NCBI RefSeq assembly: GCF_017876495.1
Contig: NZ_JAGIOB010000001.1
Location: 620,001-684,000 of the forward strand
DNA from: Microlunatus capsulatus
GTDB taxonomy: Bacteria > Actinomycetota > Actinomycetes > Propionibacteriales > Propionibacteriaceae
Direction of reading: 5' to 3'
Length of the DNA: 64,000 bases
Below, one piece after another: positions 33,277 to 42,648 of this stretch. The notes beneath the pieces were generated by a model. It searched no databases and was not told the DNA's origin. It worked only from the letters and a program-made list of their open reading frames with translations. Position 1 is the first letter of the stretch. Every line of letters begins with the position of its first letter. The position numbers were made by a program, and so were the translations under genes.

Positions 33277-34396
33277 CGTGCTGCCCGCCCTGCTCGGCTG
33301 GTGGCAGCAGGGGCGGACGGCGGCGCTGGCCACCGTCGTCGGCACCTGGGAGTCCGCGCCACGACCGGCGGGCGCGGCGATGGTCGTGGGCCCCGACGGC
33401 AGCGTCGTCGGCTCGCTGTCGGGCGGCTGCGTCGAGGCCGACGTCTGCGCGCTGGCCGAGGAGGTGCTCGCCGACGGCGTCCCGGTGCTGCGCCGGTACG
33501 GGGTCAGCGACGGCGACGCGCTGGCCGTCGGGCTGCCCTGCGGCGGCACGGTGGAGGTGCACGTCGCCGCGGTCTCCCCGGCCACCTTCCCCGCGCTGCC
33601 CGCGGTCGCCGCGCTGGTGGCCGCCGGGGAGCCGGTGGCCGTGGCCGTGGTGGTCGCGGCCGACGACGTGGACCGCCGGGGACGGCACCTCGTGCTGCGG
33701 CCCGACGGGCCCGCCGTCGGCGGCGGCCTCGGCTCGGACCGGCTGGACGCGGCGGTCACCGACGACGCGCGCGGGCTGCTGGCCGCGGGCCGGGACGAGC
33801 TGCTCACCTACGGCCCCGACGGCGAGCGCCGCGGCGAGGGGCTGCAGGTCTTCGTCACCGCGCTGGCGCCCCGGCCGCGGATGCTGGTGTTCGGCGCCAG
33901 CGAGTTCGCGGTGGCGCTGGCGCGGATGGGCGCCTTCCTCGGCCACCACGTCACCGTCTGCGACGCCCGGGGACGGTTCGCCACGCCAGCCCGGTTCCCC
34001 GAGGCCGACGCCGTGGTGGTCGACTGGCCGCACCGCTACCTGGCCGCTGAGGCCGCCGCGGGCCGGCTGGACGGGCGGACCGCCGTCTGCGTCCTCACCC
34101 ACGACCCGAAGTTCGACGTGCCGCTGCTCGCCGCCGCGCTGCGGCTGCCGCTGGGCTACGTCGGGGTGATGGGCTCGCGGCGCACCCACGCCGACCGGCT
34201 GGAGCGGCTGCGCGCGGAGGGGCTGACCGAGGACCAGTTGGCCCGGATGGCGAGCCCCCTGGGCCTCGACCTCGGCGCCCGGACCCCGGAGGAGACCGCG
34301 GTCTCCATCGCCGCCGAGCTGGTCAGCCGGCGCTGGGGCGGGGCCGGCCGGCCGCTGAGCGAGGTCAGCGGCCGGATCCACCACGGACCCCGCTGA
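33269..34396 (+). CDS. XdhC/CoxI family molybdoenzyme maturation protein
   Basis: 375 aa. N-terminal XdhC domain: ATVVGTWESAPRPAGAAMVV, SLSGGCVEADVCALAEEVL and GLPCGGTVEVHV. C-terminal Rossmann domain: RMLVFGASEFAVALARMGAFLG, VCVLTHDPKFDVPLL and YVGVMGSRRTHADR..LGLDLGARTPEETAVSIAAEL. XdhC proteins sulfurate and deliver molybdenum cofactor to xanthine or CO dehydrogenases. It starts inside the end of the MobA-like gene. No molybdoenzyme structural gene is in the window. Confidence 0.9.
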   Translation: MRDVLPALLGWWQQGRTAALATVVGTWESAPRPAGAAMVVGPDGSVVGSLSGGCVEADVCALAEEVLADGVPVLRRYGVSDGDALAVGLPCGGTVEVHVAAVSPATFPALPAVAALVAAGEPVAVAVVVAADDVDRRGRHLVLRPDGPAVGGGLGSDRLDAAVTDDARGLLAAGRDELLTYGPDGERRGEGLQVFVTALAPRPRMLVFGASEFAVALARMGAFLGHHVTVCDARGRFATPARFPEADAVVVDWPHRYLAAEAAAGRLDGRTAVCVLTHDPKFDVPLLAAALRLPLGYVGVMGSRRTHADRLERLRAEGLTEDQLARMASPLGLDLGARTPEETAVSIAAELVSRRWGGAGRPLSEVSGRIHHGPR

Positions 34397-34414
34397 GCGG
34401 GGCCCGCCGCGGGC

Positions 34415-35611
34415 TCAGTCGATGACGCGCAGCCGCACCGTCTCGGGCAGGGCGCGCAGCTTGTCGAGCAGCTCGTCGCTGAACGGGCCGCCGATGTCGG
34501 TCACCACGTAGCCGAGCTGGCCGCGGGTGGACAGCGTCTGGCCCTCGATGTTGACGCCGAAGTCCGCCAGCACCCCGTTGACCGTGGCCAGCACGCCCGG
34601 GACGTTGTGGTGGACGTGCAGGACGCGGTAGCGCTCGGGGGTGTCGGTGGCCTGCACGTGCGGCAGGTTGACCGACATCGTCGTCGTGCCGGCCAGCGCG
34701 TAGTCGGCGAGCTTGCCGGCGACGTAGGCGCCGATGTCCTGCTGCGCCTCCTCGGTGGAGCCCCCGACGTGGGGGGTGAGGATGACGTTGGGCAGGCCCT
34801 GCAGCGAGGAGACGAAGGGGTCGCCCGCGGTCTTGGGCTCCTCGGCGAAGACGTCGAGCGCGGCCCCGGCGATGTGCCCGCTGACCAGGTGCTCGCGCAG
34901 CGCCTCGTGGTCGACGACGATGCCGCGGCACAGGTTGAGGAACAGGCTGCGCGGCCGCATCTTCGCGAACTGCTCGGCGCCGAACAGCCCGGCGTTGCCG
35001 GCCCGGCCGTCGACGTGCAGGGTGACGGTCTCGGCCTCGGCCAGCAGCTCGTCGAGGGAGCCGCAGCGGCGGGCGTTGCCCAGGGCCAGCTTGTCGGCGA
35101 CGTCGTAGAACAGCACCCGCATGCCGAGGGACTCCGCGACGACGGAGAGCTGGCTGCCGATGTTGCCGTAGCCGACGATGCCCAGCGTCCGGCCGCGGAC
35201 CTCGTGCGCGCCCTTGGCGGACTTGTCCCAGACGCCGGCGTGCATCTTGGCGTTCTTGTCCGTGAGGTGCCGGGCCATGGCGATGATCTCGGCGATGACG
35301 AGCTCGACGACGCTGCGGGTGTTGGAGAACGGCGCGTTGAACACGACGGTGCCCTGGTCGGCGGCGGCCTCCAGGTCGATCTGGTTGGTGCCGATGCAGA
35401 AGGCGCCGATGCCCAGCAGGTCCGGGTTGGCGTCCAGCACCGCCTTGGTCACCGTGGTCTTCGAGCGGATGCCCAGCAGCTGCACGTCGCGGACGGCCTC
35501 GACCAGCTCGGCCTCGTCGAGGGCCCCCTTCGCCGTGGTCACCTCGATCCCGCGCTGGCTCAGGACCCGGACCGCGTCGGGGTGGATGTTCTCGAGCAGG
35601 AGAGCCTTCAT
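34415..35611 (-). CDS. serA: D-3-phosphoglycerate dehydrogenase, E. coli-type
   Basis: 398 aa. First step of serine synthesis, 3-phosphoglycerate to phosphohydroxypyruvate with NAD. LENIHPDAVRVLSQRGIEV, then LLGIRSKTTVT, IGAFCIGTNQIDLEAA and FNAPFSNTRSVVELVIAE match the short E. coli-like form. NAD motif LGIVGYGNIGSQL; catalytic LTPHVGGSTEEAQ. A single C-terminal ACT domain (HHNVPGVLATVNGVLADFGVNI) suggests serine feedback. The long actinobacterial SerA with an intervening domain is about 530 aa, so this is the other type. ATG after GAGGAA. Confidence 0.93.
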   Translation of the reverse strand: MKALLLENIHPDAVRVLSQRGIEVTTAKGALDEAELVEAVRDVQLLGIRSKTTVTKAVLDANPDLLGIGAFCIGTNQIDLEAAADQGTVVFNAPFSNTRSVVELVIAEIIAMARHLTDKNAKMHAGVWDKSAKGAHEVRGRTLGIVGYGNIGSQLSVVAESLGMRVLFYDVADKLALGNARRCGSLDELLAEAETVTLHVDGRAGNAGLFGAEQFAKMRPRSLFLNLCRGIVVDHEALREHLVSGHIAGAALDVFAEEPKTAGDPFVSSLQGLPNVILTPHVGGSTEEAQQDIGAYVAGKLADYALAGTTTMSVNLPHVQATDTPERYRVLHVHHNVPGVLATVNGVLADFGVNIEGQTLSTRGQLGYVVTDIGGPFSDELLDKLRALPETVRLRVID

Positions 35612-35651
35612 GGTTCCTCGTCAGCTGGCTGGTGCACGCAGGGCGCGGCCC

Positions 35652-35657
35652 AGTCTA
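35652..35657 (-). promoter_or_regulatory. putative serA -10 box
   Basis: TAGACT on the minus strand, about 40 nt before the serA ATG, in keeping with a normal leader that carries the GAGGAA ribosome site. Confidence 0.45.
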
Positions 35658-35712
35658 GGAAGCGGGGGCGGCGCGCGCCCGTCCGTCTCAGGTGCACCCC
35701 GCCGGCCGCGGC

Positions 35713-36699
<987 letters not shown>

Positions 36700-36705
36700 C
36701 TGGTC

Positions 36706-36711
36706 ACCCTA
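36706..36711 (-). promoter_or_regulatory. -10 box of leaderless P1-peptidase mRNA
   Basis: TAGGGT on the minus strand, 6 nt before the ATG at 36699. Confidence 0.6.
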
Positions 36712-36749
36712 GGACCGCCGCCACGGGGTGGGAGCCCCGGGCGGGCGGG

Positions 36750-36755
36750 TAGACA
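36750..36755 (+). promoter_or_regulatory. -10 box of leaderless mRNA for the 121-aa protein
   Basis: TAGACA, 7 nt before the GTG at 36763. Weaker than the other boxes because the sixth base is A rather than T. Confidence 0.4.
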
Positions 36756-36762
36756 GGGGGCT

Positions 36763-37128
36763 GTGACCTCCTCCGACCGCGCGGGCCCGGCCGACCGGGA
36801 CGCCCTGCTGGCCCGCTACCGCCGGCTGGTGCTGGACGAGCTGCCCCGGCGGGCGCGAGCCGAGCGCTGGGTGGTGCACGCCGACCACTGCTTCGGCCGG
36901 ATCGTGCTGGACCACGCGGTGGGCGGGTGCTGGTACGACGTGCTGGACCGCCGCCGCCCCCCCGCCTTCGCCCAGCTGGACGACGAGCGGCTGCGCGCGG
37001 CCGTGGCGCTGGCCGAGCGGATCGCGGCCGAGGGCGACCCGTTGCTCCGCCGGCTCGACGAGCAGAGCCTGCGCTGGCGCGGCCACCCGCCGAAACCTCC
37101 GGCGGGCGCCGGCCGCAGCCGCCCCTAG
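36763..37128 (+). CDS. conserved hypothetical protein, 121 aa
   Basis: Soluble, Arg-rich, predicted all-helical with a central ERWVVHADHCFGRIVLDHAVGG and CWYDVLDRRRPPAFAQLDDERL. The pattern HADHCFGRIVLD followed by WYDVL looks conserved rather than random, but I cannot name the family. The end is basic and proline-rich. The GTG at 36763 is preferred by the -10 box 7 nt upstream; the open frame reaches back to 36673. Its TAG stop shares the palindrome CTAG with the stop of the convergent SpoIID gene. Confidence 0.65.
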   Translation: MTSSDRAGPADRDALLARYRRLVLDELPRRARAERWVVHADHCFGRIVLDHAVGGCWYDVLDRRRPPAFAQLDDERLRAAVALAERIAAEGDPLLRRLDEQSLRWRGHPPKPPAGAGRSRP

Positions 37129-39164
37129 ATCGCGAACCGGGTGCCGCTGATGCTGCCGGGCAGGGTCGTGCCGGCGGCCAGGCCGCCCCGGCCGTCGCCG
37201 CGGAAGAGCACCAGCTTCCCCGCCGACGTGCGGGCCAGCACGTCACCGCGGCCGTCGCCGGTGACGTCGCCGACGGCGGTGAGCGCCGGGTAGGCCGACC
37301 AGCCGGTCCCCACCGTCACCGGCTCGGCGAACCCGCTCGCGGTGCCTCGGTGGAGCTGGAGCCGGTCGCCGCGGGTGGTCAGCAGGTCGGGGCGGCCGTC
37401 CCCGGTCAGGTCGCCCGGCCCGCGCAGCGACTCCTGGTCCGACCAGCCACCGGCCAGCTTGGTCAGCGACGCCCGGCCCGTCCGGCCGTTGCCGGCGTGC
37501 AGCCAGAGGTTGCCCGCGGGGCTGATGCTCACGAGGTCCGGCTTGCCGTCCCCGGTGACGTCGCCCACCGCGGCCAGGGCGCGGATGCCGCCGCCGAAGC
37601 CCATGACGACCCCGGCGGCGAGCCGGCCGGTCGCGGTGCCGCGGTGCAGGCGCAGGGTGCCGTCGGAGGCCCGGGTGATGACGTCCTGGTACCCGTCGCC
37701 GTTCCAGTCCCCGGCGTTGAGGACGTGGCTGGCGGCGCCGAAGCCGGTGCCGAGGGTGACGGGTGCACCCAGCACGCCCTTCGTGACCGGGTAGCGGCGC
37801 AGCGTGCTGCCGCTCACCAGCAGCAGGTCCGCGCGGGAGGCGGCGCTGTAGCTGCGCGGGTAGCTGGCGTAGGCGGGGCCGGGCCGCACCGTGGCCGGCG
37901 GCGGGGTGGGCGTCGCGGTGCCGCCGGTGCTGGCCCCGGCGACGGTGAAGAGCGAGGAGCGCATCCCGAAGCGGTACTGGAAGGTCTCACCGCCGACGGT
38001 GACGGAGCTCTTGCTGCCCGTGACGGTGATCTTCTCCACCCGGCCGCCCCAGGGACCGGACCCGTCCCGGCGGGTCACCTGCAGCTTCTTCACGGTGCCG
38101 ACCGAGGGCCACGAGCGGCCGATGGCGGCCGCGGTCAGGGTGCGCGACCAGGCCTGGGAGGTGATGACGCCGTCGTAGGGGTCGGCCTTGGCCACGAGGT
38201 AGGGAAGGTTGCTGGCCGCCAGGGCGCCGCCGTTGGACGAGGCGAACTGGGTGAGCGCCACCCGCCCGCCGTGGCTGACGACCCGGCCGGCCGTCGCCTT
38301 CACGGCCGCGTCGCCGCCGCTGGTCTCGGCGCGCTCGCCGCCGTAGACCTGGCAGGTGTCGGTGTCGCAGATGTCGTAGCCGGGCCGGTCGGTGAAGTCC
38401 CGGGTGCGGACGGCGTAGGAGCGGGCGGCCACGGCCTGGCTGCGCACCGCGTCGGCCGCCCAGGAGGTGGGCATCTCGACCGGCACCACGGCGCGGACGT
38501 AGTCCTCGAGCAGGACGGTGTTGACCGTCTTCCCGCCCGAGCCGCTGCGGACCAGCCCCAGCGAGCCCCGGTAGGGCCGTGTCGAGCCGCCGGGTCGCAC
38601 GAGGGTGAGGACCTTCGCGGTCGAGGAGAACGACCAGGTGCCACCGCCCAGGCCGGTGGACCGCGTCTTCCAGGTGCCGGCGGCGTCGCGCGAGGCCAGC
38701 TGGTAGCCGTCGCCCTTCCGGCTGATCCGCCAGGAGGTGTGGGTCGCACCCGTCGGGACGGTGTAGCGCCCGCCCTCGCCGTCGCTGACCCTCAGCCCGG
38801 CCGCCGGCTGCACCCGCAGGTCGCCGTCGCTGTCCGCGGTGAGCAGCACCTTGATCGTCGTGCCGGTGGGCATCGTCGTCAGCGTGGTGCCCGGGTAGTA
38901 GAAGGCGAGGATCTGCTTCCAGGTCAGGCCCTTCTTCGCCGCCCCGTAGGCGCCGTACTGGGACATCCCGTGGCCGTGGCCGAAGCCGGCGCCGCGGATG
39001 GTGAAGCTGCCCTCCCGGGGCGCCACGGCCGAGTCGGCGGAGGCCGTCGGCGGCGCCAGGAGGGCGAGGGAGGTGAGCAGGCTGAGAGCCACCGCGCCGC
39101 CCCAGAGCCGCCCCGTACGGCTCCGGACGGTGGTGACGGCGCGTGTCGGGGAGGACATGACCAT
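37125..39164 (-). CDS. secreted SpoIID/LytB-domain protein with FG-GAP/VCBS repeats
   Basis: 679 aa. A signal peptide (residues 20-43, LSLLTSLALLAPPTASA) leads to FTIRGAGFGHGHGMSQYGAYG and a SpoIID domain: LEDYVRAVVPVEMPTSWAADAVRSQAVAARSYAV, then a Cys pair in CDTDTCQVYGG and ASSNGGALA. SpoIID enzymes are lytic transglycosylases acting on denuded peptidoglycan. A Thr/Pro linker (about residue 410) joins at least three FG-GAP repeats with calcium loops: DWNGDGYQDV, DVTGDGKPDL, DLTGDGRPDL and DVTGDGRGDV. Likely a cell-wall-associated hydrolase or adhesin. A DevR-like box lies 88 nt upstream. Confidence 0.88.
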   Translation of the reverse strand: MVMSSPTRAVTTVRSRTGRLWGGAVALSLLTSLALLAPPTASADSAVAPREGSFTIRGAGFGHGHGMSQYGAYGAAKKGLTWKQILAFYYPGTTLTTMPTGTTIKVLLTADSDGDLRVQPAAGLRVSDGEGGRYTVPTGATHTSWRISRKGDGYQLASRDAAGTWKTRSTGLGGGTWSFSSTAKVLTLVRPGGSTRPYRGSLGLVRSGSGGKTVNTVLLEDYVRAVVPVEMPTSWAADAVRSQAVAARSYAVRTRDFTDRPGYDICDTDTCQVYGGERAETSGGDAAVKATAGRVVSHGGRVALTQFASSNGGALAASNLPYLVAKADPYDGVITSQAWSRTLTAAAIGRSWPSVGTVKKLQVTRRDGSGPWGGRVEKITVTGSKSSVTVGGETFQYRFGMRSSLFTVAGASTGGTATPTPPPATVRPGPAYASYPRSYSAASRADLLLVSGSTLRRYPVTKGVLGAPVTLGTGFGAASHVLNAGDWNGDGYQDVITRASDGTLRLHRGTATGRLAAGVVMGFGGGIRALAAVGDVTGDGKPDLVSISPAGNLWLHAGNGRTGRASLTKLAGGWSDQESLRGPGDLTGDGRPDLLTTRGDRLQLHRGTASGFAEPVTVGTGWSAYPALTAVGDVTGDGRGDVLARTSAGKLVLFRGDGRGGLAAGTTLPGSISGTRFAI

Positions 39165-39251
39165 CCATTCGTTCGGGTGGGCACAGCCTGCACCGCCGTC
39201 AACCCGACACGCCAGAGGCGTCAGAACTTTCCTGGGTCACCTGGGACATCA

Positions 39252-39265
39252 GGGACGAAAGTCCC
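39252..39265. promoter_or_regulatory. DevR/DosR-like box
   Basis: GGGACGAAAGTCCC on the plus strand (GGGACTTTCGTCCC on the minus), a palindrome apart from its centre. It differs at one of 14 positions from the core GGGACTWWAGTCCC of the mycobacterial DosR box. It is centred about 95 bp upstream of the SpoIID/FG-GAP start. Confidence 0.6.
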
Positions 39266-39337
39266 GAGCCGCCCGGCCCGCGCCCGGGAGGGCGGGGTCG
39301 GACGGCTCGGGGGTGGTGCGGGAGCGCGGGTCCCGGC

Positions 39338-40444
39338 TCAGAGGCGGACCTCGGAACCCTGCGCCGCCGAGGCGTAGCAGGCGTCGACGACGGCGGCGCG
39401 GACCAGCGCCTCGTCGCCCTGGTGGCCCTCGACGTCACCGCTGAGGACGGCGGCGACGAAGTCGAGCACGGCGGCCGTGTGCTGGCCGTCCGGCGGGACG
39501 GCGGGCTGCAGGACGGCCGGCACGCCGTCCTTCTCGGTCCAGATGTTCAGCGAGTCGTAGGCGTCCGACGGGCCGCCGCCCCACTCGATGCTCGCGCCGC
39601 CCTCGGAGCCGTAGAGGGTGACGTAGCACTGGTCGCGCGGGATCCACTGCGCCCAGCTCGACTCGAGCAGCAGGGTGGCCCCGCCCTCCAGGCGCAGGAA
39701 CGCCGTCGAGAGGTCCTCGACGTCGTAGTCGCTGGCCTCGACCCCGGTCTTGCCGGTGGAGCCGTAGGGGGAACCGCCGCGACCCTTGGGCCCGAACTCG
39801 GCGTAGGTGGCCGCGGTAGCCGACGTGACGGCCGGCTCCTGCAGCAGGTGCAGGGCCATGTCGAGCATGTGCACGCCGATGTCCATCAGCGGGCCGCCGC
39901 CGGCGGTCGCCCGGCGGGTGAACCAGCTGCCGAGACCGGGGATGCCCTCGCGGCGCAGCCAGCCGGCCTTGGCGTAGTAGATGTCGCCGAGCAGGCCCGC
40001 GTCGACGATCTTCTTCAGGGCCTGCACGTCGCCGCGGCGGCGGTGGTTGAAGGAGACGTCGAGGACCTTGCCGTTGCGCTTGGCGGCGTCGACCATCGTC
40101 TGCGCGGCCTCGGCGTTCTCGGCCATCGGCTTCTCGCTCAGCACGTGGATGCCCGCGTCCAGCGCGGCCACGGCGATCGGCGCGTGCAGCGTCGTCGGGG
40201 TGGCGATGCTGACGACGTCGAGGTCGCCGCTGGCGACGAGGTCCTTCCAGTCGCTGTAGCGGTGGTCCTCGGCGATGCCGTACTGGTCGCCCAGCTGCTG
40301 CATCGGCTCGACCTCCATGCCGGCCAGCGCGACGAGCTCGACGTCGGGCGAGCCGTCGTAGGCGGCCATGTGCTGGCGGCCGGCCCAGCCCAGGCCGACG
40401 ACGCCGGCGCGGAGCTTGCGCTGCTCGCTGCCCGGGGCGCTCAC
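39338..40444 (-). CDS. Gfo/Idh/MocA family oxidoreductase
   Basis: 368 aa. NAD-binding GVVGLGWAGRQHMAAYDG, then DVVSIATPTTLHAPIAVAALDAGIHVLSEKPMAENA with the conserved EKP lysine, and GGGPLMDIGVHMLDMALHLL containing the catalytic His/Asp. The family oxidises or isomerises sugars and inositols. It is translationally coupled (GTGA) to the ThuA-domain gene before it, a pair common in operons for sugar or trehalose use. No transporter is adjacent. Substrate unknown. Confidence 0.9.
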   Translation of the reverse strand: MSAPGSEQRKLRAGVVGLGWAGRQHMAAYDGSPDVELVALAGMEVEPMQQLGDQYGIAEDHRYSDWKDLVASGDLDVVSIATPTTLHAPIAVAALDAGIHVLSEKPMAENAEAAQTMVDAAKRNGKVLDVSFNHRRRGDVQALKKIVDAGLLGDIYYAKAGWLRREGIPGLGSWFTRRATAGGGPLMDIGVHMLDMALHLLQEPAVTSATAATYAEFGPKGRGGSPYGSTGKTGVEASDYDVEDLSTAFLRLEGGATLLLESSWAQWIPRDQCYVTLYGSEGGASIEWGGGPSDAYDSLNIWTEKDGVPAVLQPAVPPDGQHTAAVLDFVAAVLSGDVEGHQGDEALVRAAVVDACYASAAQGSEVRL

Positions 40445-41211
40445 GAGCGCAGCGCCTTGCCGCCGGCGAAGAACGGCGCCGGCTCGTTGACGACGGCGGG
40501 CGGGACGAAGTCGGCGACCTCGTCGGGGCGCGCCCACTGCACCGCGTTCGCCAGCACCCGCTTGATGTCGGGGTGGTGGTAGACGGGGTACTCCTGGTCG
40601 CCCGGGGAGAAGTAGAAGACCTTGCCCTTGCCGCGCCGCCAGGTGCAGCCGGAGCGGAAGACCTCGCCGCCGGAGAACGTCGAGAGGAACACCTGCTCGT
40701 CGGGGGCGGGGATGTCGAAGTACTCGCCGTACATCTCCTGCTCGTCGATGACGATCGGCTGGGGCACGCCCTGGCTGATCGGGTGCGACGGCGAGACGTT
40801 CCAGACCAGCTCGGTGTCGGCGGAGTTGCGCCACGACAGCGAGCAGCTGGTGCCCATCAGCTTGATGAAGATCTTGGAGAAGTGGGCCGAGTGGAGGGCC
40901 AGCAGGCCCATCCCGCCCAGCACGCGCTGGTGCACCTTCTCGACCACGGCGTCGTCGACGGCGCCGTGCCGCGCGTGCCCCCACCAGGTGAGGACGTCGG
41001 TCGACGCCAGCACCTCCTCGGTCAGCCCGTGCTCGGGCTGGTCCAGCGTGGCGGTGCGCACCTCCACCTGGTCCCCGAGGAGCTCGGACAGCCCGGCGGC
41101 GATGGCGCCGTGCATCCCCTCGGGATAGCGCTCGGCCATGCCGGCGCGGTCGCGGTCGCTGTGTTCGTGGAAGTTCTCGCCCCATACGGTGACGCGGATC
41201 GGTGAGTTCAC
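40441..41211 (-). CDS. ThuA domain protein (trehalose-utilisation type)
   Basis: 256 aa glutamine-amidotransferase-like fold. VTVWGENFHEHSDRDRAGMAERYPEG is the typical start; VLTWWGHARHGAVDD, GLLALHSAHFSKIFIKLMGTSC and GGEVFRSGCTWRRGKGKVFYFSPG follow. The Cys of classical class-I amidotransferases is not in place, as usual for ThuA. Its partner is the Gfo/Idh oxidoreductase, so the pair probably acts on a keto-sugar. GTG start. The actual role in trehalose use is not proven for this subgroup. Confidence 0.85.
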   Translation of the reverse strand: MNSPIRVTVWGENFHEHSDRDRAGMAERYPEGMHGAIAAGLSELLGDQVEVRTATLDQPEHGLTEEVLASTDVLTWWGHARHGAVDDAVVEKVHQRVLGGMGLLALHSAHFSKIFIKLMGTSCSLSWRNSADTELVWNVSPSHPISQGVPQPIVIDEQEMYGEYFDIPAPDEQVFLSTFSGGEVFRSGCTWRRGKGKVFYFSPGDQEYPVYHHPDIKRVLANAVQWARPDEVADFVPPAVVNEPAPFFAGGKALRS

Positions 41212-41258
41212 GGTTGCCTAGTCTGCCCGTTCGCGCTGACAGCACGTGCACCGGGATC

Positions 41259-42401
41259 ATGTCGGGCATGGCGTCCGGATTCTCGGTGCAGCAGATGAAG
41301 CTGCGCGCGTTCGACCTCAGCGAGCGCACCACCCGGGTGGGGCGCCGATCGCTCGGGGCGCGGTGGTCGCGGCTGCGCTCGCGGGCCTTCCTCATCCCGC
41401 AGACGGCGGTGACGGCGGGGCTCGCCTGGCTGCTGGCCAGCGCGATCTTCCAGCACGCGAACCCCTTCTTCGCCCCGATCGCGGCCATCATCTGCCTGGG
41501 CGGCACCTTCGGCCACCGGATGCGGCGCGGGGTCGAGATCGCCATCGGCGTGGCCGTCGGCATCGCCGTCGGCGACCTCTTCGTCCAGCTGTTCGGCCAG
41601 GGCGCCTGGCAGGTGGTGCTGGTGGTCGGCGTGTCCATGGCCCTGGCCACCCTGCTCGGGGCCGGGCAGCTGATGACGACGCAGGCGGCCGTGCAGTCGC
41701 TGGTGGTGACGCTTCTCCTGCCGAACCCCGACCAGGGCCTGGAGCGGTGGCTCGACGCCCTCGTCGGCTGCGCCGTGGCGCTGCTGGTGGCCACCGTCGC
41801 CCCGAGCTCGCCGCTGCGCCGGCCCGGGAAGCTGGCGGCCGCGATCCTCGCCGAGATGGCGGCCACCCTGGAGGCGACCGCCGCGGCGCTGCGGCTGGAC
41901 GACGAGGCGGCCGCCGACCGCGTGCTGGAGCGGGCGCGCGCCACCGAGGACCAGCTGCAGACGTTGGCCGAGGCCAACCGCGAGGGGCTGGCGGTCATCC
42001 GGCACTCGCCCTTCCGCCGGAAGCGGCTGCCGGAGGTCCAGGCCTACGCCCAGCTGCTCGACCCGCTGGACCGCGCCAGCCGCAACCTCCGGGTGCTGGC
42101 CCGACGGGCGGTCGTGCTGGTCTGGCGCGGCCAGCACGTCCCGGCCGGCTACCTCGAGCTGCTCGGCCGGCTCGGCGCCGCGGCCCGCTCGATGTCGGAC
42201 GAGCTGGAGCAGGGCCGGCTCCCCCGCGCGGCCCGCGACGAGCTGGTCGCCCTCGGCGAGGTCAGCTCGCACCTGGAGCTCCCGCACACCCTCTCCGCCG
42301 TCGCCGTGCTGGCCCAGGCCCGCTCGATGGTCGTCGACCTGCTGGAGCTGACCGGGCTGCCGACCGAGGACGCCCGGGAGCTGGTCCCCGAGGTCGACTG
42401 A
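41259..42401 (+). CDS. FUSC family (aromatic acid exporter-like) membrane protein
   Basis: 380 aa. An N-terminal basic head (residues 1-45) precedes about five hydrophobic helices with the FUSC pattern: AFLIPQTAVTAGLAWLLASAIF, NPFFAPIAAIICLGGTFGHR, GVEIAIGVAVGIAVGDLFV. The C-terminal 200 residues are cytoplasmic and helical (AAAILAEMAATLEATAAAL onward). Related proteins include YccS and AaeB. Two ATGs at 41259 and 41268 are possible. It diverges from thuA. Confidence 0.8.
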   Translation: MSGMASGFSVQQMKLRAFDLSERTTRVGRRSLGARWSRLRSRAFLIPQTAVTAGLAWLLASAIFQHANPFFAPIAAIICLGGTFGHRMRRGVEIAIGVAVGIAVGDLFVQLFGQGAWQVVLVVGVSMALATLLGAGQLMTTQAAVQSLVVTLLLPNPDQGLERWLDALVGCAVALLVATVAPSSPLRRPGKLAAAILAEMAATLEATAAALRLDDEAAADRVLERARATEDQLQTLAEANREGLAVIRHSPFRRKRLPEVQAYAQLLDPLDRASRNLRVLARRAVVLVWRGQHVPAGYLELLGRLGAAARSMSDELEQGRLPRAARDELVALGEVSSHLELPHTLSAVAVLAQARSMVVDLLELTGLPTEDARELVPEVD

Positions 42402-42420
42402 GGTCCGTCGGCACCCCGAT

Positions 42421-42449
42421 TTGGCATCCCGGGGGTCCCCGGGTAATGT
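42421..42449 (+). promoter_or_regulatory. sigma-70 type promoter of the initiator tRNA
   Basis: -35 TTGGCA (42421-42426), exactly 17 bp, -10 TAATGT (42444-42449), with the mature tRNA 13 nt further. It is the best full -35/-10 promoter in the window. Confidence 0.88.
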
Positions 42450-42461
42450 TCTGTTCAGCGG

Positions 42462-42535
42462 CGCGGGGTGGAGCAGCTCGGTAGCTCGCTGGGCTCATAA
42501 CCCAGAGGTCACAGGTTCAAATCCTGTCCCCGCTA
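42462..42535 (+). tRNA. initiator tRNA-fMet(CAT)
   Basis: 74 nt without CCA. The acceptor CGCGGGG pairs with CCCCGC but position 1 C is opposite T, leaving the unpaired C1-N72 typical of initiators. The anticodon stem ends in three G-C pairs (TGGGC-TCATAA-CCCA) as needed for P-site entry, and the loop holds CAT. T arm ACAGG-TTCAAAT-CCTGT. It has its own promoter and terminator. Confidence 0.97.
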
Positions 42536-42542
42536 CGAACGG

Positions 42543-42584
42543 AACGGCCTGCACAGGAAACTGTGCAGGCCGTTTCTCTTTCTC
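42543..42584 (+). terminator. rho-independent terminator of tRNA-fMet
   Basis: Perfect 14-bp stem (42543-42556 with 42561-42574, core ACGGCCTGCACAG) closed by a GAAA tetraloop and followed by TTCTCTTTCT. Confidence 0.95.
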
Positions 42585-42648
42585 CCGAGCCGGGCGAGCA
42601 CCCCGCGGGGCTGGATCGCAGCCGGGTCGTCCCGCGGTCGAGGTCGCG

